The translations under genes and the position numbers were made by a program. A DNA stretch of 64,000 nt, taken from the NCBI RefSeq assembly GCF_004682015.1, contig NZ_SMLM01000003.1, positions 558,001 to 622,000 of the forward strand, written 5' to 3'. The notes below the pieces were generated by a model. It worked only from the letters and a program-made list of their open reading frames with translations. It had not been told where the DNA came from and searched no databases. This document shows positions 61,214 through 64,000 of this stretch, one piece after another. This DNA comes from Ramlibacter henchirensis. GTDB lineage: Bacteria; Pseudomonadota; Gammaproteobacteria; Burkholderiales; Burkholderiaceae_C. Position 1 is the stretch's first letter, and every line of letters starts with the position of its first letter.

Positions 61214-61237
61214 GAACGATCGTTCGATTCGATTCTA
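61214..61237 (-). promoter_or_regulatory. Palindromic operator and -10 before the FadB-like gene
   Basis: The perfect 12-bp palindrome GAACGATCGTTC (61214-61225) lies just downstream of a minus-strand TAGAAT (61237-61232), where it would block early transcription. The -35 region is not convincing. The form suggests a TetR-family repressor, as often controls fatty-acid genes, but no regulator gene is in the window. Confidence 0.6.
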
Positions 61238-61360
61238 GGGGGGCGGATGGGGCCCGGCGAGAGGCTTGTCACGGCAGGGACAACCGCTCGGGGCCCTGCG
61301 AGCCTTCACGATTTTGCCCCGCAGGAGCCGCAATCGTGTCATCCTTGCGACCTGGCTCGG

Positions 61361-61377
61361 CGGTAGCAGCTCTACCG
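61361..61377 (+). promoter_or_regulatory. Inverted repeat upstream of the acyl synthase gene
   Basis: CGGTAG and CTACCG (6-bp perfect arms, 5-base centre CAGCT) lie 44 bases before the ATG at 61422, in the divergent region. It could be an operator half-pair or an RNA hairpin in the leader. Nothing else supports either reading. Confidence 0.35.
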
Positions 61378-61421
61378 CAGTTGCGCAAGACAAATCAATC
61401 ACTATCGAGGAGGGAATTTCA

Positions 61422-62087
61422 ATGCAGGCCATCCAGACCGTCTCCACCGTCGCAGCGCGCCAGCAGGTCATCCCGCTCGAGCCGCCGAGGCCGGCCGCGG
61501 CGCAGCTGAGCATTCGCGTGCTGCACACGCCCGAGGAGCGGATGGAGATTGCGCACCTGCGCCAGCACGCCGATTTCCGTTCCGAGTACGAACTCGATCC
61601 CGGGCTCGCGGCCTTTGAGTCGGTGAAGGATGCGCTGGGCATCGTGATGGCGATCAGCCTCGACGACGAGGTGATCGCCACGATCCGTTTCATTCCCACA
61701 GGGCACGGCGTGACGCTCACCGAGCGCTTCTGGCCCGACCTGATCACGCAGCCGGCCATCCTCGGCTCGACCAGCTGGGAGGTGGGGCGCCTGGTCATGG
61801 CCCCGGAACACCGCCGGGCCGACCTGCTGCCTCGATGCATGTCGATGGCTCTGGTCGAATTGCTGCAGCTGGTGAAGGTGGACCACATGCACGCGTCCTG
61901 CCTCACGGCGATGACGCGGCTGTACCGCCGCTTCGGCTTCGGCACGCACGCCGTCCGCAGCAAGGGCGGCAAGCACTGCGCGCTGATCCATGGCACGGTC
62001 GCCGAAGTGGCGAAGGCCCTGAAAGTGTCGATCCCGGTTCGTGCCCGCACCGTTGCGTCGTACGAAGAGGCTCACCTGCTACAGTGA
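61422..62087 (+). CDS. LuxI/FeeM-like GNAT N-acyl synthase (candidate signal synthase)
   Basis: 221 residues, GNAT fold. Features recall LuxI and the N-acyl amino acid synthase FeeM: R47, then IATIRFIPTGHG with R89 (compare LuxI RLLPT), and SWEVGRLVMAPEHRR with E120 and R123 (compare LuxI E..R). ALVELLQLVKVDHMHASCLT and the RFGFGTHA region follow as in long-chain acyl transferases. GAGGAGGG precedes the ATG. The hybrid kinase starts 112 bases downstream. It may join an acyl chain from ACP or CoA to an amino acid or related acceptor. The product is unknown; a plain acetyltransferase is possible. Confidence 0.72.
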   Translation: MQAIQTVSTVAARQQVIPLEPPRPAAAQLSIRVLHTPEERMEIAHLRQHADFRSEYELDPGLAAFESVKDALGIVMAISLDDEVIATIRFIPTGHGVTLTERFWPDLITQPAILGSTSWEVGRLVMAPEHRRADLLPRCMSMALVELLQLVKVDHMHASCLTAMTRLYRRFGFGTHAVRSKGGKHCALIHGTVAEVAKALKVSIPVRARTVASYEEAHLLQ

Positions 62088-62199
62088 GCTCTGCCGCAAG
62101 AACAAAGACAAAGCGAGGGAGGATGGGCAGGCCGCGGGGCCGCTCCGGCGGCAGCGGGCGCCGCGTCGGCAGCCTTCCCCTTCGCGCCAGGAACTCCGC

Positions 62200-64000
62200 A
62201 TGAAGTCGTACCTGCGCAGGCTGCTCGACCGCTACCGCGAGCACCACGACATGGACCGGCCGCTGCTCCAGTGGATCGGTGTCGTGGGCTGCATTGCCTT
62301 CCCGCTGTTCTATGCGATCCGGCTCGCAACCGGCTCGCCGGGCTGGGACGACCTGCCGTTCCGGGCCGTGGCCGCGGTGCTCTGCCTGGGTCTGGCCGTG
62401 CGACGCTGGTGGCCTGCCACCTTGGCGCCGTACTACATCGGCTACTCGTATGGCGTGGTGTTCTACTGCCTGTCCTTCCTGCTGTCCTTCAGCATGCTGA
62501 AGAACCTGGGCGGCACGCCCTACGTCGTGAACATGGTGATCGGGGCGGTGCTGATCATCCTGCTGGCCGACTGGCGCAACACCATCGTCATGCTGGTGGG
62601 CGGCTACCTGCTCGCCATGCTGGCCCTGTGGCTCACGGAGCCGGCCGCTCACATCCCGCGGGACTTCGTGTTCGCCGCAGCGGGCTCGGTGCTGCTAGTG
62701 GTCGGCGGGGCGCTTTCGCACCAAGGCCAGAAACGGGTCGAGCTGCAGCGCATGCGTCGCGTCTACTCCGGGCTCGCAGGTTCGGTGGCCCACGAGATGC
62801 GCAGTCCGCTCGCCCAGGTCCGCCATGCGCTGGACAACATCGCCGGCGCGCTGACGCAGTCGCAGTCGGCGAGCGGGACGCGATTGGCTCCTGAACAGCT
62901 GCGGGTGGTGCTCGCCACCGTCCAGCAAGGCCGGGATGCGGTCAGCCGCGGCCTGCAGGCCATCGACCTCACGCTGCAGCAGTTGCAGCCCGCGCCGCTG
63001 GAACCCGGCCGCGTCCAGCCCGTCCGCGCCCTCGCTTGTGTGCAGCAGGCTGTGCAGGCCTATGCCTACCAGGACGAGGGCCAGCGCGCGCGCGTCCTCG
63101 TGGAAGACCGCGGGGACTTTGTCTTCCGCGGCGACCCGACGGCGCTGGAACTCGTGCTCTTCAACCTGCTGAAGAACGCGCTCTACTACGTTCCCCTGCA
63201 CCCCGTGATGGCCGTCACGATCACGGTGGCCGCCGACCCCACGCCGCGCATCGTCGTGCGCGACACGGGCCCGGGCATCGCCCCCGCCTTGCTGCCGCGC
63301 CTTTTCGACGAGTTCGAGACTGCGGGCAAGGCAGAAGGGACAGGGCTCGGCCTGACGTTCTGCCGCCGCGCCATGCGCGCGATGGGCGGCGAGATCGGCT
63401 GCCGGACAGAGCTCGGATCGTTCACCGAGTTCACGCTGACCTTTCCGCCAATGGACGCCAGCGCCGCCGCGCGCGCGAGCACGGGGCCGCAGGCCGTCCT
63501 GACCGGCAAGACCCTGCTCGTCGTCGACGACCAGGCCCTGAACCGTTCCATCCTGCGCGCCCTGTGCCTTACCTTGGACCTGCACGTGATCGAGGCCGAG
63601 CATGGCCAGCAAGTGCTGGACCTGCTGCGCGGTGGCACCGTCCCGGATGCGATCCTGATGGACGTGAACATGCCGGGGCTCGACGGACTGCAGACCACCC
63701 GGGCGATGCGCGCCCTGCCCGGCCGAGCGGGCCGCGTGCCGGTCGTGGCCGTCACGGCCAACGATTCACCCGCCGTGCAGGAGACGGCCTCGGCAGCGGG
63801 CCTGCAGGCCGTGCTGGCAAAGCCGGTGGACGCGGCTGCGCTGGGGCGCACGCTCTCGCGCGTTCTCGCGCCCCTGGCCGGCGAACTGACGTCGTCGCCC
63901 GTGCCCCCGGACTCGCCCGCGGCGCTGCTGGACGCGGGTCGCATCGACGACTTCCGCCGGATGGGGCTGCTGGACGAACTGGTGCCCGAATCGCTGACCG
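62200..64000 (+). CDS. CqsS-like hybrid sensor histidine kinase (partial, runs off the window)
   Basis: Open from ATG 62200 to the window end: 600 codons, no stop. Six predicted helices (about 24-180) resemble the CqsS sensor region, with WIGVVG...FPLFY, FRAVAAVLCLGLAVRRW and VLIILLADWRNTIVML. H box SVAHEMRSPL (H198), N box LFNLLKNALYY (N326), G boxes DTGPGI (355-360) and GTGLGL (380-385). The receiver domain has D443/D444, phospho-acceptor D488 (LMDVNMPG), T519 and K541. The last residues look like the start of an HPt domain. Expected to read a diffusible signal and pass phosphate to a regulator outside the window. Confidence 0.88.
   Translation, partial: MKSYLRRLLDRYREHHDMDRPLLQWIGVVGCIAFPLFYAIRLATGSPGWDDLPFRAVAAVLCLGLAVRRWWPATLAPYYIGYSYGVVFYCLSFLLSFSMLKNLGGTPYVVNMVIGAVLIILLADWRNTIVMLVGGYLLAMLALWLTEPAAHIPRDFVFAAAGSVLLVVGGALSHQGQKRVELQRMRRVYSGLAGSVAHEMRSPLAQVRHALDNIAGALTQSQSASGTRLAPEQLRVVLATVQQGRDAVSRGLQAIDLTLQQLQPAPLEPGRVQPVRALACVQQAVQAYAYQDEGQRARVLVEDRGDFVFRGDPTALELVLFNLLKNALYYVPLHPVMAVTITVAADPTPRIVVRDTGPGIAPALLPRLFDEFETAGKAEGTGLGLTFCRRAMRAMGGEIGCRTELGSFTEFTLTFPPMDASAAARASTGPQAVLTGKTLLVVDDQALNRSILRALCLTLDLHVIEAEHGQQVLDLLRGGTVPDAILMDVNMPGLDGLQTTRAMRALPGRAGRVPVVAVTANDSPAVQETASAAGLQAVLAKPVDAAALGRTLSRVLAPLAGELTSSPVPPDSPAALLDAGRIDDFRRMGLLDELVPESLT

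Noticed and set aside
61381..61408. TTGCGC...TATCGA as promoter of the synthase gene
   Set aside because: The -10 would overlap the ribosome binding site, leaving no leader before the ATG at 61422.

Overview
The window is high-GC DNA with tightly packed, often start/stop-overlapping genes. Gene content and order (rimP-nusA-infB-rbfA-truB-typA; smpB/ratA-rnfH; guaB-guaA; holB-tmk-mltG/ygfZ) fit a betaproteobacterium of the order Burkholderiales, most likely Comamonadaceae (Ramlibacter/Variovorax-like). This is inferred from protein content; no database was searched. I see no rRNA, tRNA, CRISPR array, insertion sequence or prophage. Most of the window reads as core chromosome.

Layout. 1-10 kb: a PLP amino-acid decarboxylase; a periplasmic-type ATP DNA ligase (ligE) behind fabI; the yejABEF oligopeptide importer with the rescue factor arfB. 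10-18.4 kb: the translation operon rimP-nusA-infB-rbfA-truB-typA, with a sigma70-type promoter and an intrinsic terminator in its leader. 18.4-24 kb: a DMT exporter and a 3-hydroxyisobutyryl-CoA hydrolase; an ECF sigma/anti-sigma operon led by a small lipoprotein; smpB, ratA-rnfH and a DUF4124 protein. 24-31 kb: guaB, a vapBC toxin-antitoxin module and guaA; then paiB, a small membrane protein, a tadA::haloalkane-dehalogenase fusion and an LD-carboxypeptidase. 31-46 kb: an ankyrin protein, tatD, pilZ, holB-tmk-mltG, ygfZ, a Wzy-type ligase with TPRs, a thioesterase::GNAT fusion, an esterase, an Fe-alcohol dehydrogenase, a patatin and tex.

46.7-61.2 kb is one long minus-strand run of lipid and acyl-CoA genes. 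In transcription order it holds a FadB-like multifunctional enzyme, an M20 peptidase of the PM20D1/carboxypeptidase S type, a thiolase, an acyl-CoA dehydrogenase, a small membrane protein, an SDR, a PaaI thioesterase, a CurA-like reductase, a fatty-acid desaturase, AidB, a GST, a second SDR and Ogt.

Divergent from this run (61.4-64 kb) lies the most interesting pair: a LuxI/FeeM-like GNAT acyltransferase followed by a hybrid histidine kinase whose six-helix sensor region resembles the quorum-sensing receptor CqsS of Vibrio. The kinase runs off the window end. With the PM20D1-like hydrolase and beta-oxidation genes beside them, these genes could make, sense and recycle a fatty-acyl (possibly N-acyl amino acid) signal. 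That is inference from domain content and position only.
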